NCBI GenBank assembly: GCA_029101345.1
Contig: JAQXQU010000017.1
Location: 1 to 64,000, forward strand
Direction: 5' to 3'
Length of the DNA stretch: 64,000 nucleotides
Origin: Erysipelotrichaceae bacterium
GTDB lineage: Bacteria > Bacillota_I > Bacilli_A > Erysipelotrichales > Erysipelotrichaceae
Part shown: positions 16,187 through 24,430 of the stretch, piece after piece
Layout: every line of letters begins with the position of its first letter
Position numbering within the stretch: position 1 is the stretch's first letter
The notes under the pieces: generated by a model
The model's database searches: none
What the model was told of the DNA's origin: nothing
What the model saw: only the letters and a program-made list of their open reading frames with translations
Program-made: the position numbers and the translations under genes

Positions 16187-16594
16187 ATGAAACAAAAACT
16201 GCAGAGATTCTTTGCTGGAAGATATGGCATGGATCAGCTTAATAAATTTCTCTTCATCTTTGCCTTTGTCCTGATTGTCCTATCATCATTTATGAAAAAC
16301 AGCCCATTGCTTGGAATGCTGCTATATCTTCTGGGACTTGTGGCCTGGGGTTATGAGCTCTATCGCTTGATGTCCAAAGATTATTATCGGCGCAAGAGTG
16401 AAAATGAGCGCTATTTGAAGGCAAGCAATAAATATCGCCATCAGGTGATGGCCATCTATTATAATCTCAAGGACAGGAACAATAGCTATTTTGTCTGTCC
16501 GGAATGCGCGAAGATAGTAAGAGTACCTAAGGGAAGGGGTTCAATCATCATCCATTGTCCTAACTGCAACTGCAGTTTTGATAGGAAGAGCTGA
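16187..16594 (+). CDS. Membrane protein with C-terminal zinc ribbon
   Basis: A 135-residue protein with two closely spaced TM helices (about 21-37 and 42-58), a basic linker, and a zinc ribbon with CPEC and CPNCNC pairs near the C terminus. AGGTG lies 5 bases before the ATG; a GTG two codons earlier is less likely. It is the first gene of a tight five-gene run with a DUF5685-like protein and a J-domain protein, which suggests a membrane-associated quality-control or assembly function. That function is inference. Confidence 0.8.
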   Translation: MKQKLQRFFAGRYGMDQLNKFLFIFAFVLIVLSSFMKNSPLLGMLLYLLGLVAWGYELYRLMSKDYYRRKSENERYLKASNKYRHQVMAIYYNLKDRNNSYFVCPECAKIVRVPKGRGSIIIHCPNCNCSFDRKS

Positions 16595-16596
16595 TT

Positions 16597-17412
16597 GTGT
16601 TTGGCTATATAAGCATTAACAAGCCTGAGCTCAAGTTCAGGGAATATGATGAATACCGAGGGTTCTATTGCGGATTATGCCACAGTCTTAAAAGACATGG
16701 ACAGTTTTCCAGACTGACCCTTAATTTTGATATGACCTTTCTGGCAATTCTTTTGACCGACCTTTATGAGGCGGAAACCAATAGCTATGAATTGCGCTGT
16801 CCAATTCATCCTTTGAAAAAGGAAAGGGTCTATGAAAACAAGTATCTTGATTATTGTGCAGATATGACCATCATTCTGGCGTATTTCAAGAATGAAGATG
16901 ATATCAAGGATGAAAGGATGGCCTCATCAAAACTGGGCAATCTTTATTTGGCCAAGCGTTTCAAGGAAATCAGTGGCAAATACGAAGCCAAAATACAAAG
17001 AATCAGGGAAGCCCTTGATGAAATCAGCAATCTTGAAGCTTCAGAAAGCAGGGAAATTGACTATTTGGCCAGTGCAAGTGGTAAAATGCTAGGTGAAGTC
17101 TTCAGATATGAAGATGATCACTGGGCAAAACAGCTCTACCAGATGGGTTTCTATCTAGGCAAATATGTCTATTTGCTTGATGCCTATGATGATCGGAACA
17201 AAGACAAAAAGAAAGGCTGCTTCAATATCATCAATGAGATGGAGCTTGACAAGGACAAGGTTCTGGAATTATTGGAAATGATGATGGCTGAAGCGGCAGA
17301 TAGATTTGAAGTACTGCCAATACTTGATTATGCAGGCATCTTGCGAAATGTCATCTATGCTGACATTGCAGCCAAAATGGATGAAATCGATAAAAGAATG
17401 GAGAAAAAGTGA
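16597..17412 (+). CDS. DUF5685-like Cys-containing helical protein
   Basis: A 271-residue protein starting at GTG two bases after the upstream stop. The N terminus ([20 protein letters not shown], then [10 protein letters not shown]) and LRCPIHP give a CxxC...C pattern, and a later [23 protein letters not shown] holds an Asp-rich DxxDD-like segment, as I recall for DUF5685 proteins. It is all-helical and soluble, and its biochemistry is unestablished. Its position between a zinc-ribbon membrane protein and a J-domain protein, with a 4-base GTGA overlap into the latter, argues that the three work together. Confidence 0.75.
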   Translation: MFGYISINKPELKFREYDEYRGFYCGLCHSLKRHGQFSRLTLNFDMTFLAILLTDLYEAETNSYELRCPIHPLKKERVYENKYLDYCADMTIILAYFKNEDDIKDERMASSKLGNLYLAKRFKEISGKYEAKIQRIREALDEISNLEASESREIDYLASASGKMLGEVFRYEDDHWAKQLYQMGFYLGKYVYLLDAYDDRNKDKKKGCFNIINEMELDKDKVLELLEMMMAEAADRFEVLPILDYAGILRNVIYADIAAKMDEIDKRMEKK

Positions 17413-18128
17413 GAGATCCCTATGAGATTTTAGGAATCAGCAGCACCGCTACTGATGATGAAATAAAAAAGGCCTATCGGACGCTGTCCAAGAAGTATCA
17501 CCCTGATGCCAATATCAATGCGCCAAACATCAATGAACTGACAGAGAAGTTCAAGGAAGTCCAGAATGCCTATGATACTATCATGGATATGCGCAAGAAA
17601 GGCTATACTGGTGATTATGCATCATATGCCAATCAATCAGCCTATAATGGCTATAACAACAGCCAGAACTATTCATATCGCGAATATGACAATTTCGCTG
17701 ATTTTTTCAATGACTTCTTTACTGGTGGTCAGCAATTCTATGGCCAAAGCCAAAACAGTGATGAATTATACTATTTCCAAGCTGTAAATCATATCAAACA
17801 GGGCTATTATCAGGATGCTTTGCGAACACTTGAGGCTATTAGGAATCGTGATGGACGCTGGTATTACTATAGTGCTATTTGCCATAGTGCCTTAGGCAAT
17901 AACATCAAGGCAATGGAAGAAATTGAAACAGCTCTGCAATATGAACCTGATAATGCCAATTATCGCCAAGCCTATGAGCGTATGCAAAGGGGCAGGAAGG
18001 CTTATCGCAATAAGACTTACAGCTCCAGCAATTATAATGGTGGCTGTGTCAATTGCTGTATCAGATTGGCAGTTCTGAATATGGTTTTGAACTGCTGCTG
18101 TGGAAGGGGCTACTTCTGTTGCCTCTAG
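17409..18128 (+). CDS. J-domain protein with TPR-like region and Cys-rich tail
   Basis: A 239-residue protein. Residues 1-65 form a J domain ([24 protein letters not shown] motif at 31-33) expected to stimulate an Hsp70 ATPase. A Tyr/Asn/Gly-rich linker runs to about 115, followed by TPR-like helices (120-195) and a C-terminal tail of 29 residues with eight cysteines, arranged as CVNCC, CCC and CC. It is not DnaJ, because the Gly/Phe, zinc-finger and substrate domains are missing. It starts at GTG with GGAG upstream. The tail could bind metal or associate with membrane; both are inference. Confidence 0.88.
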   Translation: MRDPYEILGISSTATDDEIKKAYRTLSKKYHPDANINAPNINELTEKFKEVQNAYDTIMDMRKKGYTGDYASYANQSAYNGYNNSQNYSYREYDNFADFFNDFFTGGQQFYGQSQNSDELYYFQAVNHIKQGYYQDALRTLEAIRNRDGRWYYYSAICHSALGNNIKAMEEIETALQYEPDNANYRQAYERMQRGRKAYRNKTYSSSNYNGGCVNCCIRLAVLNMVLNCCCGRGYFCCL

Positions 18129-18137
18129 GAGAGATGG

Positions 18138-18548
18138 ATGGTTAGGGAAATATGCAAGGATGAAAAGAAGCTCAAAAAGAAGAGCAATAAAGCCAATATT
18201 GGTGATGAACGCATTGTTTATGATCTGATCGATACTCTAAAAGCCCATCGTCATGAATGTTTGGGCATGGCGGCGAATATGATTGGTGAAAACAAGCAGA
18301 TTATTGCTGTCTATGTTGGTGCTTTGATCATCGCGATGATCAACCCCCGGATTATTGACAAATCGGAACCTTATGAGACCTATGAGGGCTGCTTAAGCCT
18401 TGAAGGACAAAGGAAGGCCATACGTTACAAGCGGATTGAAGTGGAATTCGAAGATAGCCATTTCAATAAGACCAGACATATATTTACCGGTCTGACTGCT
18501 CAGATTATCCAACATGAAATCAATCATTTGGAAGGAATGCTTATTTAG
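18138..18548 (+). CDS. Divergent peptide deformylase
   Basis: A 136-residue protein of the polypeptide deformylase fold. Motif 2 (EGCLSL) supplies the metal-binding Cys and motif 3 (QHEINHLEG) the HExxH. Motif 1, normally GxxAAxQ, reads GMAANMIG (residues 43-50), with Met48 where the catalytic Gln sits. Similar versions occur in other Firmicutes as far as I recall, so this may be a subfamily trait; activity on formyl-Met peptides is uncertain. AGGAGAG lies just upstream, and it is the fourth gene of the zinc-ribbon cluster. Confidence 0.82.
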   Translation: MVREICKDEKKLKKKSNKANIGDERIVYDLIDTLKAHRHECLGMAANMIGENKQIIAVYVGALIIAMINPRIIDKSEPYETYEGCLSLEGQRKAIRYKRIEVEFEDSHFNKTRHIFTGLTAQIIQHEINHLEGMLI

Positions 18549-18550
18549 GA

Positions 18551-19252
18551 ATGAGAAGAGCCATTCCTTTTTGCCGTCAGAAAGAATATGTTATCATTGA
18601 TGTTTTTGAGCCCTGCATGTCCTTTGTGCATGCAGTTTTTTTGCGTTTTGGTTATCAGACATCACTCATCAAAACCACAAAACCGGCAGACTTTGAAGAC
18701 CTGATTGTCGAAGCAATTCAAAACAATGGGGTTGCTGGTGAAATACTGCTAGTAGATATCTTTGAGGATGGCCTTGTCAAAAGAATAAAGGACAGGGTCG
18801 GTGATGATAAAAGCACCTGCATCAAAGAGTTCAATGCCTATGGGATTGGTGGCATCAGGTTCTATCGCTATCTGCTCTATGCCATTATCATTTCTGATCT
18901 TTTGACTCTTTATGAAATAAAGGACAGCAAATGCTGGCTTAAGGAATTTGCAGAATTCATCAGTACTGATAAGAATCTGACCTATGAAGATTTCAAAGGC
19001 TTTATGGCAATGATTGCCAGGGATTTAAAAATGCCGGCAAACAGCAAGCCTTTGATCAGTCATCTGGTTCTTGCTTATCTGAAGGATAAAGGTAAAATGT
19101 CTGAAATCTGTTGCCGTTATCTAAAGGAAAAGCTTCTTGATATAGAAAAGATGCTGAATGATGAAAAAGAATGTCATCCCTTAAGAACTGTTGTTGATGA
19201 CCGTAAAGCCATTGTGGACTACTATCTAAAAAGATGGGCAAACCCATCTTAA
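18551..19252 (+). CDS. Protein of unknown function (233 aa)
   Basis: I do not recognise this protein. The first 75 residues look alpha/beta (YVIIDVFEPCMSFVHAVFLRFGY), a hydrophobic helix lies near 110-125, and the remainder is helical and charged. It follows the deformylase stop by two bases and its end overlaps the convergent methyltransferase gene by four bases. Being the last gene of the cluster, it probably shares the operon's function, which is itself unknown. Confidence 0.7.
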   Translation: MRRAIPFCRQKEYVIIDVFEPCMSFVHAVFLRFGYQTSLIKTTKPADFEDLIVEAIQNNGVAGEILLVDIFEDGLVKRIKDRVGDDKSTCIKEFNAYGIGGIRFYRYLLYAIIISDLLTLYEIKDSKCWLKEFAEFISTDKNLTYEDFKGFMAMIARDLKMPANSKPLISHLVLAYLKDKGKMSEICCRYLKEKLLDIEKMLNDEKECHPLRTVVDDRKAIVDYYLKRWANPS

Positions 19253-20436
19253 ATGATCTTTAGGATATAGAATTTCAGATATTCGCTCTCAATAATCTCC
19301 CTTGAGCGTGGATGGTCCTTCGATTGATAGGTGATGGAGACAATTTCAAAACTGACATTTGCCGCCAGAGCTGCTTCGCTTAACATCTTTTTGAATAATT
19401 CATCTTCCAGATATCTTGAACATGAACAGCTGATAAGATATGAACCTTTATCCAAAAGCTTCATAGCTCTTTTATTGATGTCCTTATAGCCATTATAGGC
19501 TTTGTTTACATCCTTGCGAGCCTTGGCAAAGGCAGGTGGATCAAGGATGATGATATCGAATTCACCTTTTTGGCATCGATCAAGATATTCAAAGACATCA
19601 GCCACCACGAAGTCAATATCAAGCTTGTTAAGCCTTGCGTTTTCCTTGGCTTTATTGATGGCAACAGGTGAGAGATCAACGCAGACAACTTTGCTGGCAC
19701 CACCGAATTTGCCGTTGAGGCCAAAACCGCCAGTGTGGCAGAAACAATCAAGGATCCTTTGTCCTTTGGCCATTCCTCTAAGGAGCAGGCGATTGTCTTT
19801 CTGATCAAGGAAGTAACCGGTTTTTTGTCCATTTTCAACATCGACATTCAGATAAATGCCATTTTCATTGATGATGGTTTTGGTCTTGTTTCCTAGGTAA
19901 GGTTTCTTATAAAGGGGAAGCCCTTCCTTCTTTCGAATGTTGATGTCATTTCTTTCATAGATAGTGGTGATTTCCTGTTTATCATCATTGAGAATTTCCA
20001 GAATCATCTGATAGATGACATCCTTGGTCTTTTCCATTCCAAAACTTGAAATCTGGCTGACAAGAATATCATTGTAGCGATCAATGACTAGACCCGGCAG
20101 ACCATCGGCTTCACCAAAGACCAAGCGGCAGTTATTGAAGTTTTCTTTCATCATTTCCTTACGCTTACTGCAGGATTTTTCAAGAAGCTGATAAAAGAAT
20201 TCATTATCAATATTGATGTCATTGTCTTTTGCCAGGATTTTGACGGTAATATGGCTCAATAGTGAAACAAAGCCTGTACCTAGGTATTCATTGGCATTGG
20301 TGATGATGTTGACGACCTCTCCATTTTCAAGACCGTCGGGCAGTTTATGGATGTTGTTGGCATACATCCACATCTGGCCTTTTCTCAGATATTCGGCACC
20401 CTGGTCAGTGATTGTGATTTGCTTGGCATTTTTCAT
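19249..20436 (-). CDS. RlmI-like class I SAM-dependent RNA methyltransferase
   Basis: A 395-residue protein with an N-terminal PUA-like domain (residues 5-80, GAEYLRKGQMWMYANNI), a central EEHEE-like region with the QKTGYFLDQKDNR motif, and a Rossmann methyltransferase with LDCFCHTGGFG, the catalytic LDPPAF loop and SCSCS. This order matches RlmI, which makes 5-methylcytidine in 23S rRNA; the exact target here is inferred. A TGATATAAT extended -10 ends 6 bases before the ATG without a ribosome site, so the mRNA is probably leaderless. The promoter region is shared with the divergent patatin gene. Confidence 0.9.
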   Translation of the reverse strand: MKNAKQITITDQGAEYLRKGQMWMYANNIHKLPDGLENGEVVNIITNANEYLGTGFVSLLSHITVKILAKDNDINIDNEFFYQLLEKSCSKRKEMMKENFNNCRLVFGEADGLPGLVIDRYNDILVSQISSFGMEKTKDVIYQMILEILNDDKQEITTIYERNDINIRKKEGLPLYKKPYLGNKTKTIINENGIYLNVDVENGQKTGYFLDQKDNRLLLRGMAKGQRILDCFCHTGGFGLNGKFGGASKVVCVDLSPVAINKAKENARLNKLDIDFVVADVFEYLDRCQKGEFDIIILDPPAFAKARKDVNKAYNGYKDINKRAMKLLDKGSYLISCSCSRYLEDELFKKMLSEAALAANVSFEIVSITYQSKDHPRSREIIESEYLKFYILKII

Positions 20437-20442
20437 GCTTTG

Positions 20443-20451
20443 ATTATATCA
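20443..20451 (-). promoter_or_regulatory. Extended -10 box of the RlmI-like gene
   Basis: TGATATAAT on the minus strand; the hexamer occupies 20448-20443 and ends 6 bases before the ATG at 20436. Confidence 0.6.
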
Positions 20452-20461
20452 AAAGCATCTA

Positions 20462-20470
20462 TGATAAAAT
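20462..20470 (+). promoter_or_regulatory. Extended -10 box of the patatin operon
   Basis: TGATAAAAT, with hexamer TAAAAT at 20465-20470, ends 8 bases before the ATG at 20479. A TTGATT at 20440-20445 could serve as -35 with 19-bp spacing and overlaps the opposing -10 box. Confidence 0.5.
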
Positions 20471-20478
20471 AATATATT

Positions 20479-21333
20479 ATGAAACAAAAAGTTGGACTGG
20501 TAATGGAAGGCGGAGCTATGCGGGGACTCTTTACAGCTGGAGTTCTGGATGCCTTTATGAATCACGGCATAGAATTTGCTGGGGCAATAGGGGTCTCGGC
20601 TGGTGCTGTTTTTGGACAGAATGTCAAATCAAGGCAGGTAGGCAGAATCCTGCGCTACAATTTAAGATTTTGCCAGGATGAGCGTTATTGTTCTATCAAA
20701 TCGCTTTTGGAAACCGGTGATCTATATAATGTTGATTTCTGCTATCATCGCATTCCGGAAGAGCTTGATCCCTTTGATGCCAAGACCTTTGATGAGAATC
20801 CGATGGAGTTCTATGTTGTCACTACCAATTGTGAAACCGGAGAACCTTATTATAAGAATCTGACTAGGCTTTATGCCGACAATGTTGATTGGTTCCGGGC
20901 TTCAGCTTCAATGCCAATGGCCGCAAGACCGGTCAGAATAGGTGATTACCACTATCTTGATGGGGGAATCTCTGATTCCATACCTTTAAGGAAAATGGAA
21001 GAACTGGGCTATGAAAGAAATGTTGTCATTGAAACAAGGCCCGCAAATTATATCAAGAGAAACAACCCTTTGACTTTGGCTATCATGGCCTCTGTTCCCT
21101 ATCCCAAGATCAGAAAAGCCCTGGCTCTAAGGCCAAAGAAATATCAGGAACAGCAGGAATATGTTATCAAAGCAAATAATGAAGGCAGGGCATTAGTCAT
21201 CAGACCTGATGCTGATCTGCCGGTTTCCTATCTTAACAATAAGCCGAAAGATATCCAGAAGACCTATGATTTAGGTTATGAACAAGGACTTAAGCATTTG
21301 GAAGAAGTCAAAAGATTTATTGCAGGAGAATGA
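20479..21333 (+). CDS. Patatin-like phospholipase
   Basis: A 284-residue protein of the bacterial patatin (YjjU/RssA-like) group: the oxyanion loop VMEGGAMRGLFTAG, the nucleophile elbow GVSAG and the catalytic Asp in YLDGGISDSIPL. It should be a cytosolic lipid acyl hydrolase with a Ser-Asp dyad. The start has no ribosome site and lies 8 bases from a -10 box. The stop overlaps the ribosome site and first ATG of thrC, so the lipase and threonine genes form one operon; the link in function is not obvious. Confidence 0.9.
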   Translation: MKQKVGLVMEGGAMRGLFTAGVLDAFMNHGIEFAGAIGVSAGAVFGQNVKSRQVGRILRYNLRFCQDERYCSIKSLLETGDLYNVDFCYHRIPEELDPFDAKTFDENPMEFYVVTTNCETGEPYYKNLTRLYADNVDWFRASASMPMAARPVRIGDYHYLDGGISDSIPLRKMEELGYERNVVIETRPANYIKRNNPLTLAIMASVPYPKIRKALALRPKKYQEQQEYVIKANNEGRALVIRPDADLPVSYLNNKPKDIQKTYDLGYEQGLKHLEEVKRFIAGE

Positions 21334-21335
21334 TC

Positions 21336-22793
21336 ATGGAATTTGTGTCTACAAGAAATCACAAACTGAAAACAACAGCTGCTAAGGCAATCATTGAGGG
21401 ACTCGCTCAGGATGGTGGCTTATATGTGCCAACATCATTGCCACTGCTTGCGATAAACGAATTAGTCGGCCTTGATTATCATGATCTGGCTTTGGCAATA
21501 CTGTCTAGCCTCTTTGATGATTTCAACAAGGAAGAGCTTTCTGTTGCCTTGGATAAGGCTTATGGATTATTCGATACCAGGGAAGTAGTGCCACTTAGTA
21601 CTATCGGTGATAGATATCTTCTGGAGCTTTATCATGGTCCAACCAGTGCTTTCAAGGATGTAGCCCTGACATTATTGCCGCATCTATTGAAGATGGCTTA
21701 TAAGCAAAGCGGTTGTGACAAGAAGATCTACATCCTCACTGCCACTTCTGGTGACACCGGCAAGGCTGCCCTTGAAGGTTTCAAGGATGTTGAAAACACA
21801 TATATTACGGTCTTTTATCCTCATGAAGGAGTATCGGAAATCCAATATCGCCAGATGGCAACAACTGCAGGAAACAATACTCAGGTCATTGCAGCAAGAG
21901 GCAACTTTGATGATTGCCAGCGACTAGTCAAAAAGGCCTATAATCATAAGACATTCAGAAAATATGATAAGGTACAGCTATCATCTGCCAATTCCATCAA
22001 TATCGGCCGCCTGTTCCCACAGATTGTCTATTACTTCTCATCCTATCTCCAACTTGTCAAAGATGGAAGAATCAAGATGGGCACTAAGGTCTCATTTGTG
22101 GTGCCAACTGGCAACTTCGGCAATATCCTAGCGGGCTATCTGGCCAAGAAGATGGGACTGCCTGTTCTTCATCTCATCTGTGCATCCAATGATAATGATG
22201 TCTTGACGGAATTCCTGGATACAGGTGTATATAATGCCTGCCGTCCTTTCTATCTGACTACTTCGCCATCCATGGATATTCTGATTTCAAGCAATCTTGA
22301 AAGGCTGCTGTATTTTGCCAGTGGCGATAGTGAAATGGTCAAAGGCCTGATGGATGACCTAAGCCAAAATGGCCGCTATCAGATAAGTGAAGAGCTGTTA
22401 AAGAAGATCCAGTCTGAATTCAGGGGCTATTGTATCAAGCAGGATGAAGTTGCAAGACTGATCAAGGAAGCCTTTGAAAATGATGGCCGTCTGATTGACC
22501 CTCATACTGCAGTTGCCTATGGGGCAGCCAAGAAATACGAAGAGGAAGTGCCAGTTATCATTCTTTCGACAGCGTCACCTTATAAGTTTGCCAATAATGT
22601 CTATGCTTGCATAAAGGAAAGAGCTGCTGATGAATATGAAGCTATGGAACTATTGGCTAAAACAAGCGGTATGCCGATTCCTAAGAACCTTTCGTCATTA
22701 AAGGAAATGCCGATTCGCCATCAGGAAGTCATTGATATTGAGGATGGCCTGAAAACCATTGAAAGAAAGCTGCAGGAACTAAGCCATGATTAG
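21336..22793 (+). CDS. thrC: Threonine synthase
   Basis: A 485-residue PLP enzyme that converts O-phosphohomoserine to threonine. The N terminus MEFVSTRN and the QDGGLYVP motif are typical of the long-form (ThrC type 2) family. The PLP lysine is in GPTSAFKDVA (about residue 107), and the cofactor phosphate loop is near TSGDTGKAALEG and VPTGNFGN. GGAGA lies 7 bases before this ATG; the ATG at 21330 overlaps the ribosome site. It overlaps thrB by 8 bases, as expected for a threonine operon. Confidence 0.96.
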   Translation: MEFVSTRNHKLKTTAAKAIIEGLAQDGGLYVPTSLPLLAINELVGLDYHDLALAILSSLFDDFNKEELSVALDKAYGLFDTREVVPLSTIGDRYLLELYHGPTSAFKDVALTLLPHLLKMAYKQSGCDKKIYILTATSGDTGKAALEGFKDVENTYITVFYPHEGVSEIQYRQMATTAGNNTQVIAARGNFDDCQRLVKKAYNHKTFRKYDKVQLSSANSINIGRLFPQIVYYFSSYLQLVKDGRIKMGTKVSFVVPTGNFGNILAGYLAKKMGLPVLHLICASNDNDVLTEFLDTGVYNACRPFYLTTSPSMDILISSNLERLLYFASGDSEMVKGLMDDLSQNGRYQISEELLKKIQSEFRGYCIKQDEVARLIKEAFENDGRLIDPHTAVAYGAAKKYEEEVPVIILSTASPYKFANNVYACIKERAADEYEAMELLAKTSGMPIPKNLSSLKEMPIRHQEVIDIEDGLKTIERKLQELSHD

Positions 22794-23655
22794 TTTCAAG
22801 GTTCCGGCAACGACCGCAAATTTAGGACCAGGCTTTGATACGATGGGTCTGGCTCTTGAACTTTTCAATGAATATCGAGTAGAAATCAGTGATGAACTCA
22901 TAATTGAAGGCTGTCCACAGGAATATGCCAATGAAAGCAATCTTTTCTATCAGGCTTATCGTCTTGGCTGCCAGCATATAGGCATTAATGACAAGATTCA
23001 TCTTGAAATGAAAGCCAATATCCCGATCAGCCGGGGGCTGGGATCAAGTTCAGCACTGATTATCGGTGGCTTATGTGCAGCGAGCTTCTTACATGATCAT
23101 AGGCTAAGTGATGAAGATATCATCAGATTGGCTTGTAGGATGGAGGGTCATCCGGACAATGCTGTTCCTGCCTTTCTTGGCGGCCTGACAGCCTGTGTCA
23201 TGAATGATGACTATCCTTTGATTATCCGAAAGAATCCGCATGATGATTATGTCTTTACGGTATTCATTCCTGATTTTGAAGTCAAAACAGCTGATGCCCG
23301 CAAGATTCTTCCAAAGGAAATCAGTCTGGCAGATGCAGTCTATTCATCATCAAGGGCAATCATGATGCTGGAAGCACTTGAAAATGGCAATGAGGAAATG
23401 CTAAGGGTCAGCGCAGATGACAAGCTGCATGAACCTTATCGCAGAAAACTGATCTTGGGCTTTGATGAATTAAAGCGGGAAGCAATCAGGAATGGCGCTA
23501 TTTCCTTTTTGATATCAGGTTCAGGTTCAACTTGTCTAGCCATTTCCAAGACTGATGAATTGCCTCAGAGAATGAAGAAATATCTTGATAATTTGAAGGT
23601 CAATTGGCAATGTTTTAATCTCAAGGCCTATAACAAGCAAGTTACAGCACTCTAA
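22786..23655 (+). CDS. thrB: Homoserine kinase
   Basis: A 289-residue GHMP kinase: N-terminal VPATTANLGPGFDTMGLALE, the ATP loop PISRGLGSSSALIIGGL, and ISGSGSTCLAIS near the C terminus. It phosphorylates homoserine to supply ThrC, encoded immediately upstream with an ATGATTAG overlap. The length is normal. A terminator at the stop codon ends the operon. No T-box or attenuator is visible upstream of the operon. Confidence 0.96.
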   Translation: MISFKVPATTANLGPGFDTMGLALELFNEYRVEISDELIIEGCPQEYANESNLFYQAYRLGCQHIGINDKIHLEMKANIPISRGLGSSSALIIGGLCAASFLHDHRLSDEDIIRLACRMEGHPDNAVPAFLGGLTACVMNDDYPLIIRKNPHDDYVFTVFIPDFEVKTADARKILPKEISLADAVYSSSRAIMMLEALENGNEEMLRVSADDKLHEPYRRKLILGFDELKREAIRNGAISFLISGSGSTCLAISKTDELPQRMKKYLDNLKVNWQCFNLKAYNKQVTAL

Positions 23656-23679
23656 ATGTACATTTGGAGTGCTTTTGCT
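23645..23679 (+). terminator. Terminator of the thrCB operon
   Basis: GCACTC pairs with GAGTGC, with a second inner pairing of AAATG and CATTT, followed by TTTTGCTT. It contains the thrB stop codon. Confidence 0.8.
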
Positions 23680-23722
23680 TATTGTCATATGCTAATATTA
23701 ATAATATAAAGGGGATTAGGCT

Positions 23723-24430
23723 TTGGAAGAGTACAAGATAATCGAAATCAAGGAGAGCATTTTTGAAGATAATAACAAAGATGCCGAATGCTTGCGGGAA
23801 GAATTGCTGAAAGATGGCACTTTTCTTATCAATCTGATGTCATCGCCAGGTGCAGGCAAGACAACTTTTCTTTTGTCAACCATTGAACTTCTGCAAGAGG
23901 AGTTCAGGATTGGCATTATGGAAGCAGATATTGACTCCGATGTTGATGCCAGGACAATCAGCGATAAGACAAATGCCAAGGTCATTCAGCTTCATACTGG
24001 TGGCATGTGCCATCTGGATGCCGATATGACAAGGCAAGGTCTGCATGAGCTTGATAGCAGGAATCTTGATCTGGTTGTTTTGGAAAATGTAGGCAATCTT
24101 GTCTGTCCAGCGGAGTTTGATACGGGAGCTAATCTTAAAGTGCTCATTCTATCGGTTCCAGAAGGTGATGACAAGCCCTATAAGTATCCTTTGGCCTTTG
24201 AAGTAGCAGATGTATTGATCATCAACAAGATTGACGTCAAGGAATACTTTGACTTTGATTTTGCTAGAGCAATAGCCGAAGCAAAAAGGCTAAACCCCAA
24301 TGTAAAAGTATTCCCGCTTAGTGGCAAAACCAAAGAGGGAATAAGGTCTTGGGCAGAATATCTTGCTCAATGCATAATGAAGTACAAGGAGAAACAAAGA
24401 GATTTATGCCAGGAATGTATCCGAAAGTAA
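23723..24430 (+). CDS. hypB: HypB-like nickel-insertion GTPase
   Basis: A 235-residue G3E GTPase: P-loop SSPGAGKTT (residues 40-48), the metal-binding TGGMCHLDADM with Cys96 and His97, LVVLENVGNLVCPAEFD, and the base-specificity NKID. HypB works with HypA to load nickel into NiFe hydrogenases, and related pairs serve urease. There is no His-rich N-terminal stretch. It starts at TTG with AAAGGGG 8 bases upstream. Its end overlaps the Fe-S flavoprotein gene, and hypA lies just beyond; no hydrogenase subunit gene is in the window. Confidence 0.92.
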   Translation: MEEYKIIEIKESIFEDNNKDAECLREELLKDGTFLINLMSSPGAGKTTFLLSTIELLQEEFRIGIMEADIDSDVDARTISDKTNAKVIQLHTGGMCHLDADMTRQGLHELDSRNLDLVVLENVGNLVCPAEFDTGANLKVLILSVPEGDDKPYKYPLAFEVADVLIINKIDVKEYFDFDFARAIAEAKRLNPNVKVFPLSGKTKEGIRSWAEYLAQCIMKYKEKQRDLCQECIRK

